A stretch of 10,530 bases of DNA from Phycisphaeraceae bacterium (GTDB taxonomy: Bacteria > Planctomycetota > Phycisphaerae > Phycisphaerales > Phycisphaeraceae). Each line of letters starts with the position of its first letter. Position 1 is the first letter of the stretch. The translations under genes and the position numbers were made by a program. Shown here in pieces: positions 1 to 6,876 of the stretch. The DNA lies in NCBI GenBank assembly GCA_029260695.1, contig JAJDCT010000200.1, positions 1 to 10,530 on the forward strand, in the 5' to 3' direction. The notes under the pieces are model-generated. The model did not search any database. It was not told the origin of the DNA and worked only from the letters and a program-made list of their open reading frames with translations.

Positions 1-76
1 CGATAGACGCCAGGATCAACACCGCACTGAGCACGGTCAACAGGTTGGATTTTACCCATGCCAGAATGTTCTTCAT
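1..76 (-). CDS. Start of a PilO-position inner-membrane protein (partial)
   Basis: Only the first 25 codons are in the window. Read on the minus strand from the ATG at 76-74 they give MKNILAWVKSNLLTVLSAVL followed by ILASI. This is a short basic N-terminus and then a hydrophobic helix, which is how small bitopic pilus assembly proteins begin. The ATG overlaps the TGA of the upstream PilM-PilN-like gene (ATGA), so the two genes are almost certainly translated together. In type IV pilus operons the gene after pilM-pilN is pilO, and planctomycetes and Verrucomicrobia often have a similar bitopic protein here. The PilO-like role is inferred from position and the start of the membrane segment only; the domain that would prove it lies outside the window. 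Confidence 0.6.
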   Translation of the reverse strand, partial: MKNILAWVKSNLLTVLSAVLILASI

Positions 77-2364
77 GACTGGCCCCTTTCATCTTCATCG
101 GTTTGGGGTAACACAGCCGTCTGTCCCGCTTCGGGCTCGTCGCTCGGCGTTGGTTCTTCCGTTGGGGCCTCGGGGGCCTGTTCCGTGTCAGCCGGGTCGG
201 GTTCTTGCGCAGACCCCGTGGGGTTGCGTAGCTCGACCTTCCACTGGATCTCGAATTGGGAATCCCCCGAGCGGTCTTCTTCCGCAAGAGGACGCTTGGG
301 CAGTAAAGACGCGAGGTCCGACGCCCCCACGCCTCCGCCCCTGGCATAACCGCCGCCGCCATAAGCAGCCGCCGTACCACCGCCGTAATTACCGGGTGTC
401 GCACCACCGCCATAAGCGCCGCCGTACCCACCGCCCGCGACATTCCCCGTCCCATCCGGCGAGTCCACCACCACCGGCCCGAACTTCGCGACCACGTTCG
501 AGTCGATCACGAATGTATATGGCCGGTCCGCCTGTTCTTTATGTTCCTTCAGCCAGCCCACAAGGTTCTCTTCAAGAAACTTCGAGCCGTCCTTATTAGG
601 CGTCGTGCCCCGGATCGTCACCACAAAATGAGGCACCGTCTTGCCTTCGCCGAAGAAGTCGTCGATTGTGTGTGTCTCGCCGACCGCGCCCCCACCGGCC
701 CCGCCCGTCGAGCTATACGGATCATAGCCCCCGGTGCTGTAAGGGTCGTAGCCCCCTCCCCCACCATAAGGATCGGCACCCCCGGTGCTGTACGGGTCGT
801 AACCCATCTCGTCCATGCCTGCCATACCCAGCGTGCTGTCGGTTTCCGACGCGTCGCTCCCACCGGCCTCGTAGGTGGTGGTGACCGACTGGATATAAAC
901 ACGCTTGCGGTCAGACCGAGGCATCTCTGCGATCTTTTTATAGTCGTTGGTCAGCAATTCAGCCTGCTCGCCTTGGGAGTCCAACGCCAGGCATGCGTGG
1001 TTAATATCTTCCAGCAGAGCCGGCCAGATATCGCGTGAGCGTAACACGCCGCGCAGATTCTCGATCCGCTGCCGGGGGTCCGAAGTGGTGTCGATCTGCT
1101 CGAACTCCTGCTTGAGGGCGCTCGCCTTTTGATTCACAGGTCGAAATACCGTCTGAGCATCCTGGACCGCGGCACTGTACTCGCCTGACGCCTTCAGCGC
1201 TGTCCCAGCCGCCACCCCCGCCATCACCACAAAACACGCCGCGGCAGCAGCGATCCAAGGCTGTTTAGCCTTCCACATACGCTGCTTGATGATGTGGCTT
1301 GGCAGCACGTTCGCTGAAACCGTCTCCAGCCCCAAGCCCTGTAACGCCAGCCCGTACGCCGTCGCCATGTTCAGGGCCTGGTCGGCAAATTCAGACGCCT
1401 GCTTGTCGCCCACCTCAATCCGCTCATACCCATCGGGGCGTTCCACATCCATCTGCAACTGCTGCTTGAGGAATTTTTGTAACCCCGGGAGCTTAAATGT
1501 TGAGCCAACACAAACCACCTTCGTCAGGTTCGCGTCACGGTTAAGGCTCTGGTAATAGCCCAATGAACGCTGAAGCTCCTGCACCAGATCCGCAAACACA
1601 GGCCGCATCGCCTGGAAGATCTGACGGGCATACTTGCTCGTCGCTGCTTCCCGCTTGAGCTTCTCCGCTTTGTTGTAGCTGAGCTTGAACGCCTTCACCA
1701 ACGCCTCGGTGAACGTGTTGCCACCGATCGGCAGCGTCCGCAGCCAGATCCCGCCCTCCTCGACGATGATCACGTCCGTCGCGGTCGTGCCGATGTCCAT
1801 ATAGATCACGCCCTCGCTGGGCGGGTCCTCGGCCTTGTCGTACACGAACGCGTTAAACACCGCCAAAGGCGACAGCGTCAGCGCGTCCACCTTCAGGTTC
1901 ACCGCGTTGTAGTTCGTCAGGTAGTTCATCACCTTTTCTTTGGTGATCGCGAAGATGCCCACCTCTACGTCCGGGGCGTCTTCCTGCTGGAAGACCTGGT
2001 AATCCCACTCCACCTGCTCGATCGGGAACGGGATCTGCTGCTTCGCTTCAAACTCCACGATGTATGGGATCTTCTTGGGCTCCACCGGCGGCAGCTTTGC
2101 GAACCGCGCGAACGCCATGTGCCCAGGAACGGAGATCGACACCGTACTCTTGGTCATGTTGTGCCTGGCCATCAGCTGGTCCAGGTTGACCTGAACCGCC
2201 TCGGAGATGTTCAGGTCCGGCGTCGTCAGGATCTTCTTAAACGGCAGCACCTCGTGGTCCACCATCTGCACCTTGCCCTTGGCACCCCCGGTGCGGGTCA
2301 GATGCACCGCCTTAATCGCGTAGGTGCCGACCTCGATGCCCCAACTGTCATTGTTTTTCGCCAT
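73..2364 (-). CDS. pilM: PilM-PilN-like fusion, type IV pilus assembly protein
   Basis: Residues 1-345 are a PilM actin-like ATPase. The phosphate-1 loop is at 8-20 (WGIEVGTYAIKAV), phosphate-2 at 186-205 (YMDIGTTATDVII) and an adenosine-type motif at 283-299 (VVCVGSTFKLPGL). The usual family length is about 350 residues; this protein has 763. At 351-355 it continues into ANVLP, matching the INLLP-type N-terminus by which PilN binds PilM. Then come a basic stretch, one membrane span at about 369-390, a helical segment at 391-425, and a periplasmic part with strands near 488-499, 577-587 and 702-714. The periplasmic part is interrupted by two Gly/Tyr-rich low-complexity inserts (521-555 and 644-679), and the tail 715-763 is acidic and Pro-rich. 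The likely role is the cytoplasm-to-periplasm alignment complex of a type IV pilus or related secretion system. The start follows a GGAGG site. PilM is well supported; the PilN assignment of the second half is inference. Confidence 0.85.
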   Translation of the reverse strand: MAKNNDSWGIEVGTYAIKAVHLTRTGGAKGKVQMVDHEVLPFKKILTTPDLNISEAVQVNLDQLMARHNMTKSTVSISVPGHMAFARFAKLPPVEPKKIPYIVEFEAKQQIPFPIEQVEWDYQVFQQEDAPDVEVGIFAITKEKVMNYLTNYNAVNLKVDALTLSPLAVFNAFVYDKAEDPPSEGVIYMDIGTTATDVIIVEEGGIWLRTLPIGGNTFTEALVKAFKLSYNKAEKLKREAATSKYARQIFQAMRPVFADLVQELQRSLGYYQSLNRDANLTKVVCVGSTFKLPGLQKFLKQQLQMDVERPDGYERIEVGDKQASEFADQALNMATAYGLALQGLGLETVSANVLPSHIIKQRMWKAKQPWIAAAAACFVVMAGVAAGTALKASGEYSAAVQDAQTVFRPVNQKASALKQEFEQIDTTSDPRQRIENLRGVLRSRDIWPALLEDINHACLALDSQGEQAELLTNDYKKIAEMPRSDRKRVYIQSVTTTYEAGGSDASETDSTLGMAGMDEMGYDPYSTGGADPYGGGGGYDPYSTGGYDPYSSTGGAGGGAVGETHTIDDFFGEGKTVPHFVVTIRGTTPNKDGSKFLEENLVGWLKEHKEQADRPYTFVIDSNVVAKFGPVVVDSPDGTGNVAGGGYGGAYGGGATPGNYGGGTAAAYGGGGYARGGGVGASDLASLLPKRPLAEEDRSGDSQFEIQWKVELRNPTGSAQEPDPADTEQAPEAPTEEPTPSDEPEAGQTAVLPQTDEDERGQS
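328..435 (-). repeat. Gly/Ala/Tyr-rich coding repeat in the PilM-PilN protein
   Basis: Codes for residues 644-679 of the minus-strand protein, an irregular run of GGGYGG, YGGG and AAAYGGGG units. It lies between the predicted strand ending near residue 634 and the final strand near 702. It is probably a flexible linker inserted in the periplasmic domain. Irregular copies at the DNA level suggest slippage-driven growth. Confidence 0.7.
700..804 (-). repeat. DPYSTGG-type coding repeat in the PilM-PilN protein
   Basis: Codes for residues 521-555: DPYSTGG at 523-529, a degenerate DPYGGGG unit at 531-537, DPYSTGG at 540-546 and DPYSSTGG at 548-555. The DNA copies at about 726-753 and 776-804 are nearly identical, which indicates recent tandem duplication within the gene. 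The phase is kept, so the reading frame stays open. The probable role is a flexible spacer in the periplasm. Confidence 0.75.
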
Positions 2365-2793
2365 TGCGGGCCTCCACGGTTTGCTTCGCAGGACATCTTA
2401 ACGGACATCAACGCCACGGGTTGCGGAACCTATCGAACGACCCACGCCACAGCCGCCTGGGGCCGGGATCATCTCTCAGCTAACCTCACGAAGTGCGTCT
2501 TGCCTGTCCGTTTCTCGATGGACCCGCCTGGATATAAGGAATGATCAGGCAGTATCCCGGGTGCGCCCGGCAGCCTCCGGTGCCCCGCGCAGCAGAGCAA
2601 GTCCAAAGGCTGATCCATCACCTATATGTTACCCCCGATCCCAAGCCCGGGTCAAGGGTTATCTCGACAGATTCACATTCTCGGACGCTCACGCCCTAAT
2701 GCCCACCACCCCATTTAATACGCCTCAACAAACCCACGAGTTCTCACCCCCTATCATCCATGTGAGACGAAAAACGAACCGTCGACCCAGGAT
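2365..2793. other. Non-coding spacer between the pil operon and tRNA-Ala
   Basis: About 430 bases without a credible gene. It must hold the minus-strand promoter of the pil operon, but I find no convincing -35/-10 pair. A small perfect hairpin (CCGGG-TGCG-CCCGG) lies at 2557-2570 and has no T-run beside it. The open frames that cross this stretch have no recognisable protein character. Confidence 0.6.
2371..2375 (-). promoter_or_regulatory. Shine-Dalgarno site of the pilM-like gene
   Basis: The minus strand reads GGAGG, six bases before the ATG at 2364-2362. It supports that start codon. Confidence 0.7.
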
Positions 2794-2822
2794 TTGACCG
2801 CCTGCCGGACGCCCGCCACAAT
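2794..2822 (+). promoter_or_regulatory. Sigma-70-type promoter of tRNA-Ala
   Basis: TTGACC (2794-2799) and CACAAT (2817-2822) are separated by exactly 17 bases. They match 5/6 and 4/6 of the consensus. Transcription would begin near 2829, about five bases before the mature tRNA end, as is usual for tRNA genes. The sequence match is direct; activity is inferred. Confidence 0.65.
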
Positions 2823-2833
2823 GGATTGACTAT

Positions 2834-2906
2834 GGGGCCGTAGCTCAATTGGGAGAGCGCTGCGTTCGCAATGCAGAGGTTGTGGGTTCGATCCCCGTCG
2901 GCTCCA
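2834..2906 (+). tRNA. tRNA-Ala (anticodon CGC)
   Basis: A 73-base tRNA that folds as a complete cloverleaf. The acceptor stem GGGGCCG/CGGCTCC contains the G3:U70 wobble pair that identifies alanine tRNAs. The D arm is GCTC/GAGC. The anticodon stem CTGCG/TGCAG has loop TTCGCAA, giving anticodon CGC for codon GCG. The T arm is GTGGG/CCCGT with loop TTCGATC, and the discriminator base is A. The 3' CCA is not encoded (TTTT follows), so it would be added after transcription. No obvious terminator follows beyond the short T-run. Confidence 0.97.
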
Positions 2907-2942
2907 TTTTGTTCGTCTGGGGGGGTTAGTAGATCAAGGAAA

Positions 2943-2979
2943 TCCGCGATCCAGGGTTCCGCGAAGCGGGGATCGGGGA
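2943..2979 (+). other. Strong imperfect stem-loop upstream of the symporter genes
   Basis: The outer arms TCCGCGATCC (2943-2952) and GGATCGGGGA (2970-2979) pair over ten positions with one G-G mismatch. An inner hairpin CCGC-GAA-GCGG (2959-2969) forms inside them, leaving AGGGTT unpaired on one side. A perfect ten-base palindrome GTGTCGACAC follows at 2981-2990. No T-run follows, so it is not a standard intrinsic terminator. It could be a transcript-processing or leader structure between the tRNA and the symporter genes, or a protein-binding site. The structure is seen; its function is unknown. Confidence 0.4.
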
Positions 2980-3040
2980 CGTGTCGACACGATCTACGTA
3001 CTGTGGTCATTTCTAATCCATGTCGGGCGAGATCTGAAGC

Positions 3041-3499
3041 ATGACGGAACCATCCAGTGATAGCCCCGCCACCTCGAGCGGTGGTGATACCCAAAACGCC
3101 GCTATCGACACGCACAATCCGCAGATACAGGCGTCATTAAAACGCTACTGGCGGGCGAACATCACGCTCATGGCGGTGCTGCTCGCATGCTGGGCCGTAG
3201 TCGGGCTTGGCTGCGGCATCTTGTTCGCGGATCGGCTTAACCATTACACGCTACCCGGCACCGGCTTCCCCCTCGGGTTCTGGTTCGCCCAGCAAGGCAG
3301 CATCATCGGGTTCGTCCTGATTATCCTGATCTACGCCCTGGCGATGAACCGCCTGGATAAAAAACACCACGACGAACTGACACGGCTGCGGAACGGGGGC
3401 GTAACCCCAGCCAAGGCCCCGGGGGCCATGACCGGGCTTGGAGCTGACGGGGGCCATTCCGGGGGTGCTTCCGGGGGCAGTGCCGGGGAGGGTAAGTAA
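3041..3499 (+). CDS. Sodium/solute symporter small subunit (DUF4212)
   Basis: This 152-residue protein has two membrane spans (about 41-62 and 87-104) and the family signature between them: YWRAN at 36-40, LNHYTLPGTGFPLGFWFAQQ at 66-85, then NRLDKK at 103-108. DUF4212 proteins are found next to VC_2705-type sodium:solute symporters and are taken to be their small subunit. Here the stop TAA shares one base with the ATG of the large subunit (TAATG), which implies translational coupling and a fixed ratio of the two. Residues 1-30 are polar, and the tail from 118 is Gly/Ala-rich. The bases coding that tail also supply the Shine-Dalgarno site of the next gene. The upstream SD for this gene is weak. 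A TCTAAT (3012-3017) could be a -10 box, but no good -35 was found. Confidence 0.88.
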   Translation: MTEPSSDSPATSSGGDTQNAAIDTHNPQIQASLKRYWRANITLMAVLLACWAVVGLGCGILFADRLNHYTLPGTGFPLGFWFAQQGSIIGFVLIILIYALAMNRLDKKHHDELTRLRNGGVTPAKAPGAMTGLGADGGHSGGASGGSAGEGK

Positions 3500-5445
3500 T
3501 GCCACGTATCTTCGGCAGTGATCCGATCCAGACCTGGACATTCGTATTTGTAGGCCTGTCGTTTGGCCTGTACCTGATGATCGCCTGGCTCAGCCGAGTC
3601 AAGGACACCAAGGGATTCTACGTCGCCGGCCGGGGTGTGCCTGCCATCGCCAACGGGATCGCCACCGGTGCCGACTGGATGAGCGCCGCGTCCTTCATCT
3701 CCATGGCAGGGCTGATCTCGACCATGGGCTACGCCGGCGGCGTCTACCTGATGGGCTGGACCGGCGGGTACGTCCTGCTCGCCCTGCTCCTGGCACCGTA
3801 CCTCAGAAAGTTCGGCCACTTCACCGTCCCGGACTTCATCGGAGACCGCTACGATTCCAACACCGCACGCCTCGTCGCCGTCATCTGCGCCATCTTCGTA
3901 TCGTTCACCTATGTCGCCGGGCAGATGAAAGGCGTCGGCGTGGTATTCAGCCGGTTCCTGGAAGTCCCATTGGAAGTCGGGGTGCTGATCGGGATGCTCA
4001 TCGTCTTCATCTACGCCACGCTCGGGGGGATGAAAGGCATCACATGGACTCAGGTCGCCCAGTACTGGGTCCTCATCACCGCGTTTCTCATCCCCGCTAT
4101 CGCCATCAGCATCAAGCTCACCGGCCAACCGATCCCCCAGATCGGGATGGGCAGCCAGGTCCTCGGCGAGATCGACTCCGCTCGGCCATTCCTGCTGGAC
4201 AAGCTCAACCAGATCAACCACGACTTCGGATTCAGTAGCTACACCGATACCTTCGTGGGCCCCAAGTGGAACAAACTCAACGTCTTCTGTGTCGCGCTGG
4301 CGCTGATGGCGGGGACCGCCGGGCTGCCACACGTCATCATCCGCTTCTACACCGTCAAGACTGTTAAGGCCGCGCGGTGGAGCGCGTTCTGGGCGCTATT
4401 TTTCATCGCATTGCTCTACCTGACCGCCCCCGCGACCGCGGCATTTGCCCGGTATTACATGCTCGATACCACCGCGGGCTTAAACGGCAAGACCGCGGAA
4501 CAACTGCCCAACTGGTACCACAGCTGGTCTAAGTCCGGCCTGATCGCATGGTTCGATTTCAACGGCGACGGCAAAGTCCAGATGCACAACGACCCATCCA
4601 TCAACGAGATGTTCAAGGTCGACGGCGTGCGTGATGCTCAGGCCGCCAAGCTGATCAAGAAAGACCCAAACGCCTGGGTCGCCGCCAACGGCGGCCAAGC
4701 GGCACGGCAAAAACTGGTGGGCTTAGGCGGCGTCCATCAACCCGACAAAGACATCATCGTCCTGGCGAGTCCGGAGATGGCTGGCCTGGCCGACTGGATG
4801 ATCGCGCTGGTCGCCGCCGGCGGGTTAGCAGCGGCCCTGTCTACCGCGTCCGGCCTGCTACTGGTGATCTCTTCGAGCGTCGCGCACGACCTCTACTACC
4901 GAGTAGTCAACCCCAGAGCCACCGAGCAGAAGCGGCTACTGGTCGGACGGATTGTCATCGGCGTCGCGGTCGTGGTCGCGGGTTACTTCGGTGTGAATCC
5001 ACCTGGATTCGTGGGGGAAGTTGTCGCGTTTGCGTTTGGTTTGGCGGCCGCCAGCTTCTTCCCCGTCATCGTGCTGGGCATCTTCTCTAAACGCGTCGGC
5101 ACGGTCCCGGCAATCACGGGCATGATCATCGGCATCGGGTTCACCGCTTTCTACATCTTCACCCAGACCGCCCCCAAGATCGTCGGCCCGGACCTCGCGA
5201 ACAGCCTTCTGGGGCCGATCCAAATGCTCGACGGCGTCCCGGTCGGCATCCGCAGCCAGTGGTGCTTCGGCATCAACGCCCAAGGCATCGGCACGATCGG
5301 CATGCTATTGAATTTCGCCGTCACCCTCGCTCTGACTCCGCTGTGCAAACCCCCCAGCCAAAAAATCAAAGACCTCGTCGACTCCGTCCGCGAACCGGAA
5401 GGTGCCGGACCGGGTATCGAAATCGAAACCGCCTCTGGGCATTGA
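3499..5445 (+). CDS. Sodium:solute symporter large subunit (VC_2705/ActP-like)
   Basis: This 648-residue multi-span inner-membrane protein belongs to the SSS family. It would import an organic acid or similar solute using the sodium gradient; the substrate cannot be told. Visible family segments are VKDTKGFYVAGRGVPAIANG (34-53), TGADWMSAASF (56-66), YVAGQMKGVGVVF (138-150), GTAGLPHVIIRFYTV (272-286) and GGLAAALSTASGLLLVISSS (441-460). These resemble the acetate permease ActP and the VC_2705 subfamily. A soluble insert at about 321-425 carries D353-F-N-G-D-G, which looks like half of an EF-hand calcium loop; loop position 12 is Asn364 instead of Glu or Asp. A GGGGAGGG site at 3485-3492, six bases before the ATG, supports the start. 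It works with the small subunit just upstream. Confidence 0.92.
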   Translation: MPRIFGSDPIQTWTFVFVGLSFGLYLMIAWLSRVKDTKGFYVAGRGVPAIANGIATGADWMSAASFISMAGLISTMGYAGGVYLMGWTGGYVLLALLLAPYLRKFGHFTVPDFIGDRYDSNTARLVAVICAIFVSFTYVAGQMKGVGVVFSRFLEVPLEVGVLIGMLIVFIYATLGGMKGITWTQVAQYWVLITAFLIPAIAISIKLTGQPIPQIGMGSQVLGEIDSARPFLLDKLNQINHDFGFSSYTDTFVGPKWNKLNVFCVALALMAGTAGLPHVIIRFYTVKTVKAARWSAFWALFFIALLYLTAPATAAFARYYMLDTTAGLNGKTAEQLPNWYHSWSKSGLIAWFDFNGDGKVQMHNDPSINEMFKVDGVRDAQAAKLIKKDPNAWVAANGGQAARQKLVGLGGVHQPDKDIIVLASPEMAGLADWMIALVAAGGLAAALSTASGLLLVISSSVAHDLYYRVVNPRATEQKRLLVGRIVIGVAVVVAGYFGVNPPGFVGEVVAFAFGLAAASFFPVIVLGIFSKRVGTVPAITGMIIGIGFTAFYIFTQTAPKIVGPDLANSLLGPIQMLDGVPVGIRSQWCFGINAQGIGTIGMLLNFAVTLALTPLCKPPSQKIKDLVDSVREPEGAGPGIEIETASGH

Positions 5446-5509
5446 ATCATCAGAATGCTCCCCGAACCCTCTGACAACTATGTGCCATTCTCAAATTCAG
5501 TGACGTGGA

Positions 5510-6301
5510 TTATTCAGATTCTGGTTCCGACGCCACCAACTCGGCATGACCATCACCGTACACGACCCACCGATGGCCCGGGACAAACTCTTCACGTTGC
5601 TCAAGCAGGATTGATTCGGGGTCATAACACACTCCGCCACGGAGGATGTACGAGCTGTTCTCATCCGTCCACGCCCAGACATCGAAGTCGTCCGGCAACT
5701 GCATTGAAGCTAAGTACGCCGCATCATAAGGAGCAAGGAACGCTTGGAACCCGACCACTTCTCTCAAATCTGACGGCTTTTTCAGTTCTGTCGAGTCGTG
5801 CCCCTCCCCCTCTGCCCAGACGAAGATGGAAACAGCCAAGTCCCTCATTTGTGAGGCTGTAATCATTGAAAGGCTTTGACGGAGATGCTCGTTCTCTTCG
5901 CGTAGGCGTTTGAGTTCTTCCCCGGTTTGTGGCTCATCGCCCTGCGCGACAGCAGACTGTTGGGTTGACTGGCCGTCCCTGTTCGTTGGCGTGAGTGTCA
6001 TTATGCCAAAGGTTACGGCGGCACACGCCGCCAAAGTCCCTAGTGTCGTGCGCATGATTCGTCTCCTTGTTTTCAAGTGATTAACTTCGAGCAGTTCTCT
6101 GACAAGTGTGCTGGCATCACCGAACTCAGACAAAGCGGTATGTATTGCTTCCGATCGCTCCATGCCCAGTGAAGAAAGCTCTTCAAGCCGGGCTTCCATG
6201 TGATCGCGTAACTCGTCGGAGATCGCCACACGCTGGACGTCACTGAGACGCAACAGCTTTGCGATCAACCTGAGATAAACCTCAAATTCTTGCTCGGACA
6301 T
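5510..6301 (-). CDS. HAAS-domain single-span membrane protein, PadR partner
   Basis: This 263-residue protein follows the PadR gene after a 34-base gap on the same strand, so the two form an operon. Residues 1-75 form a helical domain like HAAS/permease-prefix domains (ISDELRDHMEARLEEL, then GMERSEAIHTALSEFGD), a type usually encoded beside PadR regulators. One membrane span lies at about 84-104. A Gln/Ser-rich linker and a charged coiled coil at 127-148 (EELKRLREENEHLRQSL) follow. Residues 150-263 form a soluble domain rich in Trp, Tyr and acidic residues. It ends in LLEQ (232-235) and VVYGDGHAELV (246-256), recalling the 'E...G..V..DGHVE' ending of planctomycete prepilin-like proteins. The C-terminal domain probably lies outside the cytoplasm. 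Function is unknown. AAGGGG before the ATG supports the start. Confidence 0.8.
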   Translation of the reverse strand: MSEQEFEVYLRLIAKLLRLSDVQRVAISDELRDHMEARLEELSSLGMERSEAIHTALSEFGDASTLVRELLEVNHLKTRRRIMRTTLGTLAACAAVTFGIMTLTPTNRDGQSTQQSAVAQGDEPQTGEELKRLREENEHLRQSLSMITASQMRDLAVSIFVWAEGEGHDSTELKKPSDLREVVGFQAFLAPYDAAYLASMQLPDDFDVWAWTDENSSYILRGGVCYDPESILLEQREEFVPGHRWVVYGDGHAELVASEPESE

Positions 6302-6335
6302 GGTGGTGACCCCTTATGTAATCGCGGAAACGATT

Positions 6336-6689
6336 TTACTTCGCGGGTAGTGCGGCCAGGGCGGGCGTGAGTATTCGCTGGATACACGCGGCGTACTTGT
6401 CCCATTGCAAGGCTTGGTCACGGATTCTGCGTCGGCCGGCTGGGGTCAGTTCGTACCATTTGCGCTTCCGCCCGGTCGAGTGATCCCACTTGCTCTTGAT
6501 CACGCCATCCGCTTCAAGCCGGTGTAGCAGAGGGTACAGCGTGCCTGCCTGAAGCTTGATCATGTCTCCCCCGGCATCCCGGACCCGCTTCTGGATCAGG
6601 TACCCATAGTTCGCCCCGTCGGCCAGGACCGACAGGACCATCAGGTCCAAGCTGCCCCGCATCAGTTCTCGCTCGAAACGCTCAGTCAT
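6336..6689 (-). CDS. PadR-family transcriptional regulator
   Basis: This 117-residue winged-helix repressor has the length of a short PadR protein with a single C-terminal helix. Hallmarks are the N-terminal MRGSLDLMVLSVLADGANYG (10-29), the recognition helix QAGTLYPLLHRLEADGVI (47-64), and the wing GRKRKWYELTPAGRRR (73-88). The C-terminal dimerisation helix covers about 90-112. The start is supported by AGAGGTGA six bases upstream (6696-6703). The promoter contains a perfect inverted repeat between -35 and -10, so self-repression is likely. The downstream gene encodes a HAAS-domain membrane protein, the usual companion of this regulator subgroup. The effector ligand is unknown. Confidence 0.93.
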   Translation of the reverse strand: MTERFERELMRGSLDLMVLSVLADGANYGYLIQKRVRDAGGDMIKLQAGTLYPLLHRLEADGVIKSKWDHSTGRKRKWYELTPAGRRRIRDQALQWDKYAACIQRILTPALAALPAK

Positions 6690-6722
6690 GTCTGATCACC
6701 TCTCAAGACTATCTATCGCACA

Positions 6723-6751
6723 ACAATATATCGTTGTACGATATATGTCAA
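6723..6751 (-). promoter_or_regulatory. Promoter of the padR-HAAS operon
   Basis: The minus strand reads TTGACA (6751-6746, full consensus), 17 bases, then TATTGT (6728-6723, 4/6). Transcription would start near 6716, about 27 bases before the PadR ATG, leaving room for its Shine-Dalgarno site. The match is direct; activity is inferred. Confidence 0.75.
6726..6746. promoter_or_regulatory. Probable PadR operator, perfect inverted repeat
   Basis: ATATATCGT (6726-6734), a three-base centre TGT, and ACGATATAT (6738-6746) form a flawless 9+3+9 palindrome. It fills the spacer of the padR promoter and touches both boxes. A dimeric repressor bound here would block RNA polymerase. The AT-rich symmetric form fits a PadR dimer, and the adjacent padR gene is the obvious source. 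Binding is inferred. Confidence 0.75.
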
Positions 6752-6876
6752 GCCCAATGCCAACATTTTTTCCAAACCCACAAACTGGGGCAAAACGCAA
6801 GAATGACTGCCACCCAAGTGGGGGCCCATGTTTTACCGCCGGTAGGTAGAATAGAGACAGATCAAAGGGCTATAGG

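Noticed and set aside
700..804. Tandem repeat as a possible CRISPR array
   Set aside because: Copies are adjacent, in frame, imperfect and coding (DPYSTGG); there are no unique spacers and no cas genes.
45..1038. Plus-strand open frames of 184 and 165 codons opposite pilM
   Set aside because: Their Pro/Arg/His-rich composition mirrors the Gly-rich coding strand; there is no domain and no start signal.
2557..2570. CCGGG-TGCG-CCCGG hairpin as a transcription terminator
   Set aside because: The stem is only five pairs, no T-run follows on either strand, and no gene ends nearby.
2744..3115. Minus-strand open frame of 123 codons with the phrase DRTHNLCIANAALSQLSYGP
   Set aside because: This is the antisense translation of the tRNA-Ala gene. 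The same phrase is a familiar false protein in databases.
3331..4332. Minus-strand open frame of 333 codons
   Set aside because: It lies antisense to the symporter genes. It is rich in Asp, Glu, His and Gly as expected from a GC-rich shadow frame, and the plus-strand genes are certain.
5446..5509. Terminator between the convergent symporter and HAAS genes
   Set aside because: Only a six-base inverted repeat (AGAATG/CATTCT) with a 28-base loop was found, which is too weak to call.
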